The notes: generated by a model not told the origin, from the sequence alone. Positions 7,923 to 16,558 are shown, counted from the stretch's first letter. The stretch is DNA of 64,000 bases from an uncultured Desulfobulbaceae bacterium (GCA_947259115.1 CAMYKS010000003.1:124001-188000), one strand, 5' to 3'. Made by a program: numbers and translations.

Positions 7923-10046
7923 TTACAAATTTTTCAATGAAAGGGCTATGCGTTTTCTCGAAAGATCAATTTCAAGTACCCGGACCATGACCTGTTGGCG
8001 GACCTTGACAATATCAGCCGGGTCTTTGACAAAACGATCAGCCAGTTGGCTGATGTGGACCAGGCCGTCCTGGTGCACACCGATATCGACAAAGGCCCCG
8101 AATTTCGTGACATTGGTGATGATTCCCGGAAGTTTCATCCCCGGTTGCAGATCGTCGACGGAGTTGACTCCTGCGGCAAAAGCAAAGACCGCAAACTCTT
8201 CCCGGGGGTCACGCCCCGGTTTGGCAAGTTCCGCCATGATGTCGTTTAAGGTCGGCAGGCCCACCGTGTCTGAGACATAGCGGTGCACCTCAATCTGCTT
8301 TCTGACAGCATCCTGCTGCATCAGGTCGACAACAGTGCAGCCGGTATCCTTGGCCATTTGTTTGACAACAGGGTACTGCTCGGGATGGACACCACTGTAA
8401 TCAAGGGGATTTTTCGCACCTTGAATCCGTAAGAATCCGGCGCATTGTTCAAAGGCTTTGGCGCCGAGACGCGGAACCTTTAACAACTGACGCCTGCCGG
8501 TAAACGGTCCGTGCGCATTTCTATGGGCAATGATATTCTTGGCAAGGGCCGGTCCCAGGCCGGAAACAGAGGTGAGCAGCTCCAGGCTCGCAGTGTTGAC
8601 CTCTACTCCGACACTGTTGACGCAGCTTTGCACCACATCTTGCAGGCTCTTTTGCAAGGCTGCCTGATTGACATCGTGCTGGTATTGGCCGACACCAATG
8701 GCTTTGGGGTCGAGTTTCACCAGTTCTGCCAAGGGATCCTGCAGGCGACGGCCGATTGAGACAGCGCCGCGCACCGTAAGGTCATGGTCCGGAAACTCTG
8801 CCCTGGCTGCTTCTGAGGCGGAATAGATTGAGGCGCCGCTTTCATCGACCATGGTAATGAGGACGGCAGGGGGCAATTGCAAGGCGCGGACAAAGGCTTC
8901 GGTCTCGCGGCCTGCCGTGCCGTTGCCGATGGCAATAGCCTCTATCTGGTATTTTTTACACAGCGCCGTTACCGTCTTGCCTGCCTCCCGGCTCCTGTGC
9001 TCGGAAAGGGTCGGATAGATCGTGGTATAATGCAGCAACGTGCCCTGCCCATCAAGGCAGACCAGCTTGGCTCCGGTGCGAAAGCCCGGATCCAGGGCCA
9101 TGACCCGTTTCTGGCCCATGGGCGGTGCCAGCAGAAGTTCCCGTAGATTATCGGCAAAGACCTGGATGGCTTCCTGGTCGGCCCTGTCTTTCAAGTTATG
9201 GCGTAATTCATTCTCAAGGGAGGGGCCAAGAAGCCTCCTGTAACTGTCATCCGCGGCCATGGATACCTGCTGACCGGACAGGGTATTGTTCTTCACATGT
9301 CGTCTACGCAGGAGTGCGAGGGCATCTGATTCAAGGGGCCGCATGCTTACAGACAACACCTTTTCGTTTTCACCGCGCAGCATGGCCAGAAGTCGATGGC
9401 TCGGCACCTTTGCAGCAGGCTCCTGCCAGTCGAAATAATCCCGGAATTTTGCGCCGTTCACCTCGTTTTTTTTCATAACCGAAGAACTGATGACAGCTTT
9501 TTCCTTAAATATTCGGCGTAAATCTGCCCGGGTCACCTGGTCTTCATTGATCCACTCAGCTATGATATCCCGGGCCCCTGCCAGGGACTCGTTTTCGTCC
9601 GCCACCCCTTTGTGCGGATTAATAAAAGCGGCGGGCTGCACCGGCCTGTTGTCCTGGGCAAAAATGGCCTGCGCCAGGGGTTCCAGTCCCTTTTCCCTGG
9701 CAATCGTTGCCTTTGTTCTCCTTTTCCTGCGATACGGCAGGTATATATCCTCAAGGATGGTCAGGTTGGCGGCGCCCAGGATATTCCTGTGCAATTCGTC
9801 GTTTAACAGAGCACGCTCGGTAAGAGAGACGATAATTCCATGCCGCCTTTTCTCCAGTTCGGCAAGTTGGGCAAGCCGGTCCCGGACAGCGGTGATCCGG
9901 GTCTCATCAAGCATACCGGTTGCTTCTTTACGGTATCTGGCAATGAATGGAACCGTGGCTCCGTCCTCAAACAGGGCCAGGGTGGCAGTAACCTGTTGGG
10001 ATCTGAGCTGCAGTTCCCGCGCAATGATTTCAGGGAATTGTTTCAT
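7923..10046 (-). CDS. tex: Tex, S1-domain RNA-binding transcription accessory protein
   Basis: The protein of about 707 residues has the standard Tex architecture: N-terminal helical region with LFEDGATVPFIARYRKEATG, a YqgF/RuvC-like domain (VMALDPGFRTG), tandem helix-hairpin-helix motifs (SVSGLGPALAKNIIAHR and VPRLGAKAFEQCAGFLRI), and a C-terminal S1 domain (PGIITNVTKFGAFVDIGVHQDGLVHISQLA). Tex binds nucleic acid and affects transcription and stress tolerance in several bacteria. I use the ATG at 10046 (MKQFPEII) with an AGGG site upstream. An in-frame ATG nine codons earlier has GGAG directly against it, too close to serve. Confidence 0.93.
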   Translation of the reverse strand: MKQFPEIIARELQLRSQQVTATLALFEDGATVPFIARYRKEATGMLDETRITAVRDRLAQLAELEKRRHGIIVSLTERALLNDELHRNILGAANLTILEDIYLPYRRKRRTKATIAREKGLEPLAQAIFAQDNRPVQPAAFINPHKGVADENESLAGARDIIAEWINEDQVTRADLRRIFKEKAVISSSVMKKNEVNGAKFRDYFDWQEPAAKVPSHRLLAMLRGENEKVLSVSMRPLESDALALLRRRHVKNNTLSGQQVSMAADDSYRRLLGPSLENELRHNLKDRADQEAIQVFADNLRELLLAPPMGQKRVMALDPGFRTGAKLVCLDGQGTLLHYTTIYPTLSEHRSREAGKTVTALCKKYQIEAIAIGNGTAGRETEAFVRALQLPPAVLITMVDESGASIYSASEAARAEFPDHDLTVRGAVSIGRRLQDPLAELVKLDPKAIGVGQYQHDVNQAALQKSLQDVVQSCVNSVGVEVNTASLELLTSVSGLGPALAKNIIAHRNAHGPFTGRRQLLKVPRLGAKAFEQCAGFLRIQGAKNPLDYSGVHPEQYPVVKQMAKDTGCTVVDLMQQDAVRKQIEVHRYVSDTVGLPTLNDIMAELAKPGRDPREEFAVFAFAAGVNSVDDLQPGMKLPGIITNVTKFGAFVDIGVHQDGLVHISQLADRFVKDPADIVKVRQQVMVRVLEIDLSRKRIALSLKNL

Positions 10047-10461
10047 GTAATTTAGACCCTCTGTCGGAAACATCTCCGAGTTTGCATATGTGTAGTAACT
10101 AGATTGAACAGCCTCCCGGGATTATCAGGACCGTGGAGGGTCTAAATCAGGACCTTTAGGAAATTCCGGATTCTCCCGGCCAGGTTTGAGATGTGCCAAA
10201 ACAGGAGAGAGCCAAGATGATAATTCAATGCGCATCTTCTGCCAAGGTCGGCCAGCGATGAAAGCACCCCAATCGGCAGACTGAGACGTAACCAAGCTGC
10301 TTTTGCAGCCAGCTCCTGAGTGAGGCCGGCTAACGGAAGCGCGCATCAGCGGCAAGGTGTGCAACGGTTCCATCATGGAAACCATCTCGCCATGATCCGG
10401 GGCCTTCCAGATATCCGCTTTTATAGCCGGACGTATTTTGTCCGGTTTTATTTACAGAAAG
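10047..10461. other. Intergenic stretch; one possible terminator hairpin
   Basis: No gene is recognised. A minus-strand open frame at 10125-10385 has low-complexity, Ser/Pro/Arg-rich translation and no ribosome site. A hairpin with arms 10427-10432 and 10440-10445 followed by TTTTATTT could end plus-strand transcription. It also lies just past the selenoprotein gene on the other strand. Confidence 0.4.
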
Positions 10462-10947
10462 CTATTTTTGTGCTTTTGCTTTTGCCTCTTCCTGCTCCAA
10501 GAGTTCCCCTAAAATATAAGCGGCATCGCCGACAAGCCTGATGCATATCTTGCGCTTGCTCTCCGGGTTGGAGTAATATTCTTTAACCGCGTCTCTGTCT
10601 TTCCAGTCAACACCGGCTATGTCCCGGCAGTTCATGCCGCCATAGGGTTCAGTTAATTCTGCAAACTTTGCCAGGAATTTATTGCTCAAGCCCCAGATAC
10701 GGGGGTTTTCTTTTTCATCAAGGTTGCCCCTGCTGTACATACTGGAAATCATTGCAACCCCGCCGAGCAAAATCCCACATACGCTCCCCGAACTGGCAAT
10801 ACCGCCGCCGAAGGCACCGACTGCCTTGACAGCACCTTCGTCCACCATGTTTGTTTTTTCCTGGCACACGGCCAGCACAGCCTGGCTTCAGTGAAATCTT
10901 TTTTTGAAAAGATCCATCGCCTTGTCTCGCATTTCATCTGGAGTCAT
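10462..10947 (-). CDS. C_GCAxxG_C_C family redox protein with selenocysteine at residue 20 (in-frame UGA)
   Basis: Read through one UGA at 10888-10890, this gives 161 residues: MTPDEMRDKAMDLFKKRFH-U-SQAVLAVCQ. The ATG at 10947 has a GAGGT ribosome site five bases upstream; without read-through there is no comparable start. In the C_GCAxxG_C_C family the residue before S/A-Q-A-V is the first invariant cysteine, so UGA replaces exactly that position. The rest of the pattern is intact: FGGGIASSGSVCG (C57), NCRDIAG (C107) and KICIRLVG (C135). A hairpin at 10861-10875 fits a bacterial SECIS. The family is thought to be redox-active and possibly membrane-associated; substrates are unknown. The gene lies between yrfG and tex, all on the minus strand. 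Confidence 0.82.
10861..10887 (-). promoter_or_regulatory. Putative bacterial SECIS element
   Basis: Immediately 3' of the UGA in the mRNA, CTGGC and GCCAG (nt +13 to +17 and +23 to +27 after the UGA) form a 5-bp stem with loop CGUGU. Known bacterial SECIS hairpins lie within the first ~40 nt after UGA, with the apical loop about 16-37 nt away and a G in the first two loop positions. Both conditions hold here. An alternative stem GCCAG/CTGGC can form nearer the UGA. Confidence 0.65.
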
Positions 10948-11078
10948 TTGTACCTCGATTGAATAGTATTTTTTTGTTTACCCGGAAAAACCGGGTCTGT
11001 GCATATTGAAATTGTGCTGCAATCAGCAAAATTAATAAACCATTTCAGAAAGAAACACCTCACATTTCAAGAAAGAAC

Positions 11079-11768
11079 TCAAACGATAAGCTCCTTGAAA
11101 TAGACTATGGATGGAAATTTTTCCGAATAGAGAATTTTTGCCCGGCTGCTTGGCCTGGCAACAAAAATGAGCACTTCCATGCCATACGTTTGTGCGGCCT
11201 GCAGGACATTTTCATTATCGTCTGCCAGCAGGGTTCTTTGCTTATCAAAACCCAGGAGTGACTCAAGCCGGGCCCAGAACTCCGGATCTTCTTTCGGCAG
11301 GCCGATGTCCTGGGAGCAGACAATACGGTCAAAATAGGAACCGATTGCCGTTCTGCGCATCTTAATATCAAGAGTCTTGCTGTGGGCATTTGTCACAAGA
11401 TGCACTTCCTTTTCCTGTATCCTGCAGTACTGCAAAAAATCCACAACATAGGGATGCACCTGTATGAGGTGATTGATCTTGAGTTTCAGGGCAGGGATGT
11501 CCAGGTCAAGCTTTTCCGACCAGTAGTCAAGGTCTGTCCAGGCCAGGGTTCCCTCTATGCTCTTATAGCGCGCAAGCAGTTCTTTTCTTGCTTCCAGAGG
11601 GGTCAAATCATTTTTATCGGCGAAAATTTCCGGCACATAATGTTCCCAGAAATAGTCGTCAAAGTGCTTGTCAAGCAGGGTGCCGTCCATATCCAGCAAT
11701 ATGGTATCCATTCTGTCCCATGAAGGTTTCCATTGGAGCGGCCCGTTACTTTTATCTTTTTTTTTCAT
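11079..11768 (-). CDS. yrfG: HAD-family GMP/IMP nucleotidase (YrfG-like)
   Basis: A 229-residue haloacid dehalogenase-type phosphatase. DTILLDMDGTLLD is motif I with the two catalytic aspartates, HLVTNAHSKTL is motif II, K in GLPKEDPEFW is motif III, and LLADDNENVLQAA is motif IV. The segment after motif I (FDDYFWEHYVPEIFA) and WTDLDYWSEKL closely follow E. coli YrfG, which dephosphorylates GMP and IMP. It diverges from thpR with a 110-base gap. Confidence 0.85.
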   Translation of the reverse strand: MKKKDKSNGPLQWKPSWDRMDTILLDMDGTLLDKHFDDYFWEHYVPEIFADKNDLTPLEARKELLARYKSIEGTLAWTDLDYWSEKLDLDIPALKLKINHLIQVHPYVVDFLQYCRIQEKEVHLVTNAHSKTLDIKMRRTAIGSYFDRIVCSQDIGLPKEDPEFWARLESLLGFDKQRTLLADDNENVLQAAQTYGMEVLIFVARPSSRAKILYSEKFPSIVYFKELIV

Positions 11769-11878
11769 AGAATACTTCCAGCAGGAGCAATTATTAATTC
11801 CGTATCATGATTTTACATGGTTTCAAAATCTGATTTAATTTATACTTCATACCCCATAATTCAAAATTTACAATCATC

Positions 11879-12415
11879 ATGCCCAGACTTTTTATAGCCG
11901 TTGATCTGCCTGGAACAATCAGGGAAAACCTGGAAGCCATGTCATTTGGACTTCCGGGGGCAAAATGGGTTGATGCGCAACAAATTCACCTCACGGTCCG
12001 TTTTATCGGCGAGGTCGATGGAGTCCTGTTCCATGATATCAAAAATGCGCTGCATGAAGTAAGCTTTGCAGCATTCAGTCTGCAGCTAAAAGGAGTTGGT
12101 TGCTTCCCGCCACGGGGTAAGCCGAGGGTTCTCTGGGTTGGACTGGAAAAAAGCGAACCATTGCAGCTTCTGCGGAAGAAAATCGATGCCGCACTTTTCA
12201 GAATCAGAGTGGCGCCGGAAGGCAGAAAGTTCTCGCCGCACATCACCCTGGCCCGCCTGAAAAACAGCCCGGTGCAGAAAATCGCAAATTTTCTTGCCGG
12301 CAACGGACTTTTCAGCCAGGAGCCTTTCCAGGTTGAAGACTTTAAACTCTATTCCAGCATCCTCTCCCCCAAAGGAGCGTATCATAAGCTGGAGGGGATT
12401 TATCCGCTAGGATAA
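11879..12415 (+). CDS. thpR: RNA 2',3'-cyclic phosphodiesterase ThpR (2H phosphoesterase)
   Basis: The 178-residue protein has both HxT/S motifs of the 2H superfamily at the expected spacing: QIHLTVRFIG near residue 42 and FSPHITLARL near residue 122. It begins MPRLFIAVDLP as usual for this family, formerly called 2'-5' RNA ligase. The enzyme opens 2',3'-cyclic phosphates on RNA; its cellular role is unclear. The ribosome site is weak. Confidence 0.9.
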   Translation: MPRLFIAVDLPGTIRENLEAMSFGLPGAKWVDAQQIHLTVRFIGEVDGVLFHDIKNALHEVSFAAFSLQLKGVGCFPPRGKPRVLWVGLEKSEPLQLLRKKIDAALFRIRVAPEGRKFSPHITLARLKNSPVQKIANFLAGNGLFSQEPFQVEDFKLYSSILSPKGAYHKLEGIYPLG

Positions 12416-12506
12416 CTGAAGACTGAGCAAACGTACGGCCCCAGTTCAAAATCAAGTAATATATTAAATAAAAAAATAAAGATTTTCGATTGTGCTGTAG
12501 ATGCAA

Positions 12507-12565
12507 GGAAGAGACCCTTCAGCTATAGTTCTCTATGCTGAAGGGTTGATGACACCGCAGATGCA
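12507..12565 (+). repeat. Covarying hairpin element, copy A
   Basis: GGAAGA (12507-12512), then an 11-bp stem (12513-12523 with 12537-12547, one G-T pair at the base), a bulged T (12524), 4 bp (12525-12528 with 12533-12536) and a TTCT loop; GATGACAC follows at 12548-12555, then CGCAGATGCA. Copies B and C at 19639-19687 and 36748-36807 keep the flanks and geometry with different stem sequences. Confidence 0.8.
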
Positions 12566-12604
12566 GTGCAAACGGAAATCACTCAAAAGCTTTAAGCTGA
12601 ATGC

Positions 12605-13807
12605 TTAAAACTTTTTCAACATCACCACGGCATGGGCTGACATGCCTTCCCCTCTGCCTTCAAAACCCATGCCTTCCGTTGTTGTGGCCTTCAGATTGAT
12701 GCAATCAGCACCGACACCGCATGCCCGGGCAATATTTTTTTGCATGGCTGCAAAGTAGGGAGCCAGTTTCGGTTTTTGCGCCACCACGGTTATATCTGCG
12801 TTTGCAAGCTCGTAGTTCTTGTTTGATATCAGTGCGGCAACACCTTGCAGTATCGTCAAACTGCTGATATTTTTTATTTTTTCATCAGTGTCCGGGAAAT
12901 GATGCCCGATGTCGCCGACCCCGGCTGCGCCAAGTATGGCATCACAGAGGGCATGGATTAATACGTCGGCATCTGAATGTCCCTGCAGTCCTTTTGCAAA
13001 CGGAATTTCTTCCCCTCCCAGTATCAGGGGACGATCCTCCACCAGGCGATGGGCATCATAGCCATAGCCGCTGCGATAGCGGCAGCCTTCTTCAATGCTT
13101 TTCATATCTGCGCTGCTTTCCTTTAGAATAGCCTTTGCCAGCATGAGATCTTCAGGTCTGGTTATCTTGATGTTTTGCTCCGAGCCCTGCACCACTTTCA
13201 CGGGATGGCCAAGGAGTTCGAGGAGCCCTGCCTCGTCTGTGGCAGTAAAATTCTCTTTTTCAGCTGCCAGTGCGTAAGCTTTTATGAGAAGTGATTTTGA
13301 AACGGCCTGGGGGGTTTGCGCCTGCCAGACACCATCCCGGCTGATAGTCTTTTCGATCACTTTCCTGCTGCTCACTGATTTCAGGGTGTCCTTAACAGGT
13401 ACTGCGGCCATGGCAGCACCGCTTTTTTCAGCCTCCTGCAGACAGTTTTCAATGACAGCAACGGGCACAAAAGGCCTGACTCCGTCATGCACAAGAACCA
13501 GTTCCACCTCTGCCGCTAATACTTTTAAGCCGGCAAGGACTGAATCCTGGCGCTCCTTTCCTCCAGCAATGACTTTGCTTACTTTTGCAAATTGAAATTT
13601 CTGCACAAGCTGTTCAGCCCAGCCTTTATGGTCTGCCGGGACCACCAGGACTATGGAGCCGATTGCATCCGACTGTTCTATGCGCTGCAGGGTATGTACC
13701 AGAATTGGTTTGCCGCCAAGCTCATAGCATTGTTTGGGCACTGATAATCCCATGCGGATACCGCTGCCTGCGGCTGGGATGATGGCGGCGACTTTTGAGG
13801 GGTTCAT
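12605..13807 (-). CDS. ispDF: Bifunctional IspDF: MEP cytidylyltransferase / MEcPP synthase
   Basis: A 400-residue fusion covering two non-consecutive steps of the MEP isoprenoid pathway. Residues 1-225 are IspD: AAIIPAAGSGIRMG (nucleotide loop), PKQCYELGGKPIL, VLVHDGVRPFV and ATDEAGLLE. Residues about 240-400 are IspF: SGYGYDAHRL with the metal-binding Asp/His, GHSDADVLIHALCDA, GVGDIGHHFPDTD and the closing KATTTEGMGFEGRGEGM. IspE is not present nearby. IspDF fusions are common in alpha-, epsilon- and some deltaproteobacteria. rnpB lies 106 bases upstream on the same strand. Confidence 0.95.
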   Translation of the reverse strand: MNPSKVAAIIPAAGSGIRMGLSVPKQCYELGGKPILVHTLQRIEQSDAIGSIVLVVPADHKGWAEQLVQKFQFAKVSKVIAGGKERQDSVLAGLKVLAAEVELVLVHDGVRPFVPVAVIENCLQEAEKSGAAMAAVPVKDTLKSVSSRKVIEKTISRDGVWQAQTPQAVSKSLLIKAYALAAEKENFTATDEAGLLELLGHPVKVVQGSEQNIKITRPEDLMLAKAILKESSADMKSIEEGCRYRSGYGYDAHRLVEDRPLILGGEEIPFAKGLQGHSDADVLIHALCDAILGAAGVGDIGHHFPDTDEKIKNISSLTILQGVAALISNKNYELANADITVVAQKPKLAPYFAAMQKNIARACGVGADCINLKATTTEGMGFEGRGEGMSAHAVVMLKKF

Positions 13808-13913
13808 TTATTATAGGATAAAACTGTTGCTCGTTACTGGATTCTGGATGCTAGGTTTAATGGTTTTATATCAAGTATCAAGCAGCCAGTATCTAGTATC
13901 AATTAAAAAAACT

Positions 13914-14262
13914 GGAGTGGGCTATAAGCCGAATTCTGTATCCCGTTATACGGGTCATGATCATTTCTCTTGGATGCCGGTTACCCGGCACCTCCAGCAA
14001 TCTACCCGGAAACATCGGACGGGCAGCCCTCGAACGTTTCCCTATTTGATCTTGCTTCTGGTGGGGTTTACCCTGCCTTCCATGTCACCATGAAAGCGGT
14101 GAGCTCTTACCTCACCATTTCACCCTTACCCCGTCAAGCGGGGCGGTATGTTTTCTGTGGCACTTTCCTCCGGTCACCCGGAGTCCGCGTTACGAACCAC
14201 CATGCCCTGTGAAGTTCGGACTTTCCTCTGGCCCCAGGGACCAGCGATCATGCGCCCACTCC
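13914..14262 (-). ncRNA. rnpB: RNase P RNA (class A)
   Basis: Catalytic RNA that matures tRNA 5' ends. Helix P1 is formed by GGAGUGGG (14262-14255) and CCCACUCC (13921-13914). The universally conserved GAGGAAAGUCC lies at 14228-14218, and the 3' P4-strand ACAGAAUUCGGCUUAUAG at 13939-13922. The length of 349 nt and several internal GNRA-like hairpins fit a type A RNA. On the minus strand a T run follows helix P1, a likely terminator before ispDF. Confidence 0.95.
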
Positions 14263-14522
14263 AAATTTTATTGTAAGATTTTAGTTTTTAGGTGTAAAGG
14301 TTTTAAATTCTTTACATAAAAAAGCACTGAACACTTTTTCTCTTCTTTATAGAGAGTTGTGTGCGAACGAAGCGGTGCTGCTTCATCTTTTGGGGGAGCA
14401 ATACTCGCAATGGTTTCAGTCAGAAAAATACTCCTGCAGGATATGGTCAGGAAGTTTTTCCGCAAGTGTTTCAAGCTTGACTGCAACCCGGCTTTTTCTA
14501 CCGGGGATTGTCTGCCGTGATT

Positions 14523-15242
14523 TTACTCCTCGTCTTTCTCCGGTTCATGAAAAAGGATGCGTTGGCAGGTCGGGCAGTTAAGCAACCTGTCTCCCTTCAT
14601 TATATCATTGAAATGCTGGGGGGGGATGCTCATAAAACATCCCTGGCAGACCCCCTTGACAACACCGACAACAGCCTTGCCGTTTCGCCGGGTGCGAAGC
14701 ATATCATACTTTCTCAGGGCAGAAACCTTGATGTTTTTTGCTTTGGAATCACGCTTGACAACGATCTTGGCCTTTTTGCCTTCAATTTTTCCCGCATGCT
14801 TCTTGATTGCGGCATTTTCCTTGGTAAGTGCTGTTTCTTCTTCCTTTATCAGGCTTTCTTCCTCTGCCATAATTTTACTATTGGCTTCGCTGGTTTCCAT
14901 TATCCTGACAATTTCTTCTTCTTTTTCTTTAATGCTTTTCTTGCCGTCTTCAATCTCTTTGAGCAAACTCTGGTATTCCCGGTTTGTTTGGACCTGCATC
15001 ATCTTGGACTGACGTTCCTTGATGCGGCCCAACTCATCTGCAAGTTCGGCCTCAAGCTCTCGCCGTTGCGTTTCCGCCGCTTCTATCTTTTCTTTCAGCG
15101 CCTCAATAGAGGCCTGTCGTTCATTAAAAGCCTTTTCTCTCTTGGACAGCGCCGACTGCTCTAAGTAAATCTCGGCATCAAGCTTTGCTATTTCCAGATC
15201 AATTACCTGCAGTTCCGTTAACTGCTTAATCTCTTCGTTCAA
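14523..15242 (-). CDS. Coiled-coil zinc-ribbon protein (DUF164 / HP0958-like)
   Basis: A 239-residue protein, almost entirely heptad-rich helix for residues 1-180 (alternating Glu/Lys, e.g. EKIEAAETQRRELEAELADE), then a C4 zinc ribbon: CQGCFMSIPP and CPTCQRIL. This is the architecture of the Helicobacter HP0958/FlgZ and related proteins that bind RNA or sigma-54; the role outside flagellated epsilonproteobacteria is uncertain. The start is a TTG with AAGGAG seven bases upstream. It is followed on the minus strand by a 260-base leader and rnpB, and preceded by the Nif3-like gene. Confidence 0.88.
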   Translation of the reverse strand: MNEEIKQLTELQVIDLEIAKLDAEIYLEQSALSKREKAFNERQASIEALKEKIEAAETQRRELEAELADELGRIKERQSKMMQVQTNREYQSLLKEIEDGKKSIKEKEEEIVRIMETSEANSKIMAEEESLIKEEETALTKENAAIKKHAGKIEGKKAKIVVKRDSKAKNIKVSALRKYDMLRTRRNGKAVVGVVKGVCQGCFMSIPPQHFNDIMKGDRLLNCPTCQRILFHEPEKDEE

Positions 15243-15357
15243 TGGTTGTCTCCTTGATTGGTAGCGTCATCTAACGACTCATTTTTTATGATAAATATAC
15301 GTACACTTTCTTTCTTCATTCATATATGGAACATGGGAAGTCTCTGCCTCTCATATC

Positions 15358-16179
15358 TCAAGATGCCGGTTGGTGGTAAACAAAAGGGTTTTGTTGTTTG
15401 GCAGACGATTGAACAGGGATGTCGAGATCCTGTTCGGCAAAAACATCCTGCAAAACTTTAGCAAGAGATGCAACCACTGGATTTTCCGTGGGAAAATGGC
15501 CGGCATCAATGATGCAGAATCCCGCAGCCTCGGCCCACCTGGCTGTGCTGTGTTTTACCTCACCGGTAACATAAACCTGCGCCCCACCGGCATATGCCGC
15601 TTCTGCCAGATCAGAACCGCTGCCGCCACACACTGCTACGGTGGTTATTTTATCCGGCAGCTGCCCTGCTACACGCAGGACAGGCAAATTTAAAAAAGCG
15701 CCCAAACGCTCGATAAATACTTTTTGCAGTACCGGTTCCGCAAGTTTGCCGATACGACCGAATCCTGTATCCGCTGCTGCATCCGTATCAGTTTTTACCG
15801 GTATAATAGGCCTGGAGTCCTGCAGGCCAAGACTTTCGGCCAGCACATCATTCACACCCCCTGCTGCCTGGTCGAGGTTGGTATGGCAGCCGATTACCGT
15901 TATTTCATTTTCCAGAGCCCGGCGTAAAAACCTGCCCATTGGCTGATCCGTATAAATTGCCTTGAGGGCATGAAATATAAGGGGGTGATGGGTGATAATG
16001 CAGTCAGCTCCAATTGCCTGAGCCTCTGCAAGGACATCTTCGGTGGGGTCGAGTGCTACGAGGATAGACGTGATGGACTTGTTTGGTTCCCCCAGCATCA
16101 GGCCGACATTATCCCATTGTTCTGCCAAGCTAAATGCTGCGATCCCATCAAGAGTCTTAAGCAATTCTTTTACTGTCAT
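15358..16179 (-). CDS. Nif3-like dinuclear metal centre protein (GTP cyclohydrolase 1 type 2 / YbgI family)
   Basis: The 273-residue protein starts MTVKELLKTLDGIAAFSLAEQWDNVGLMLG, the family's N-terminal signature. Metal ligands are visible in IITHHPLIFH, CHTNLDQAAGG and IDAGHFPTENP. Members form toroidal hexamers with two metal ions per subunit; their function is debated (iron insertion, nucleotide chemistry). The open frame continues 46 codons further upstream, but that stretch is occupied by a terminator hairpin, so I place the start at 16179. The order Nif3-like then zinc-ribbon protein is a common pairing. Confidence 0.9.
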   Translation of the reverse strand: MTVKELLKTLDGIAAFSLAEQWDNVGLMLGEPNKSITSILVALDPTEDVLAEAQAIGADCIITHHPLIFHALKAIYTDQPMGRFLRRALENEITVIGCHTNLDQAAGGVNDVLAESLGLQDSRPIIPVKTDTDAAADTGFGRIGKLAEPVLQKVFIERLGAFLNLPVLRVAGQLPDKITTVAVCGGSGSDLAEAAYAGGAQVYVTGEVKHSTARWAEAAGFCIIDAGHFPTENPVVASLAKVLQDVFAEQDLDIPVQSSAKQQNPFVYHQPAS

Positions 16180-16220
16180 TTTTCCACATTTTGTAGCGCA
16201 AGCCTGCTGCCAATTACCAT

Positions 16221-16255
16221 AAAGAAAAAAGGCACACCTCTTGTTCAGGTGTACC
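16221..16255 (-). terminator. Terminator upstream of the Nif3-like gene, possible end of a small RNA
   Basis: On the minus strand a 9-bp stem (16255-16247 with 16239-16231, one G-T pair, 7-nt loop) is followed by TTTTTTCTTT. It ends transcription arriving from the tRNA region before the Nif3-like gene. The other strand also has a short T run. Confidence 0.75.
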
Positions 16256-16345
16256 TTTTCTTGCGATCCAGAGAGTTTTCTGCGGCTGCCCCCAGGAGAA
16301 TTAACCTCCAGGGCCATTCCTTCAGGCGATAAAACCTGGAAACCC
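16231..16345 (-). ncRNA. Possible small RNA or leader between tRNA and the Nif3-like gene
   Basis: The ~115 nt preceding the terminator can fold into stacked short helices (CCAGG/CCTGG, GGAG/CTCC) and follow a TATATT hexamer at 16347-16352 on the minus strand. I tested it by eye against 4.5S RNA, 6S RNA and common riboswitches and saw no conserved core of any. It may be only the 3' trailer of the tRNA transcript. Confidence 0.3.
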
Positions 16346-16481
16346 CAATATAATTACAAACTACCTGCCATTTCATTTTGTCTTATTGCAATAGGCTCAG
16401 AAGCTGCATACTGACACCCGGCAGGGCAATACACACAATCGAAAGCTCAATAGTAAATCTACAATAGATGGGCAGCCTAGC

Positions 16482-16558
16482 TGGTGGGCCTACCTGGACT
16501 CGAACCAGGGACCGACCGGTTATGAGCCGGTGGCTCTAGCCAACTGAGCTATAGGCCC
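16482..16558 (-). tRNA. tRNA with CAT anticodon (Met, or Ile2 if lysidine-modified)
   Basis: A 77-nt cloverleaf with encoded CCA. Acceptor GGGCCTA pairs with TAGGCCC, the anticodon stem is CCGGC around CTCATAA, and the T loop is GTTCGAG. The acceptor and D-arm start (GGGCCTATAGCTCAG) resemble isoleucine tRNAs more than typical elongator methionine tRNAs, so Ile2 is a serious alternative; it is not an initiator, as position 1-72 is a normal G-C pair. Confidence 0.93.

Noticed and set aside
10125-10385. 86-codon minus-strand open frame
   Set aside because: No ribosome site, biased composition, no recognisable motif.
12501-12605. 35-codon frame starting MQGRDPSAIV over hairpin copy A
   Set aside because: In copies B and C the equivalent frame has stops or unrelated residues, while base pairing is conserved; selection is on the structure.
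16180-16317. 46-codon N-terminal extension of the Nif3-like protein
   Set aside because: The extension crosses a terminator hairpin, and family members start at MTVKELL.
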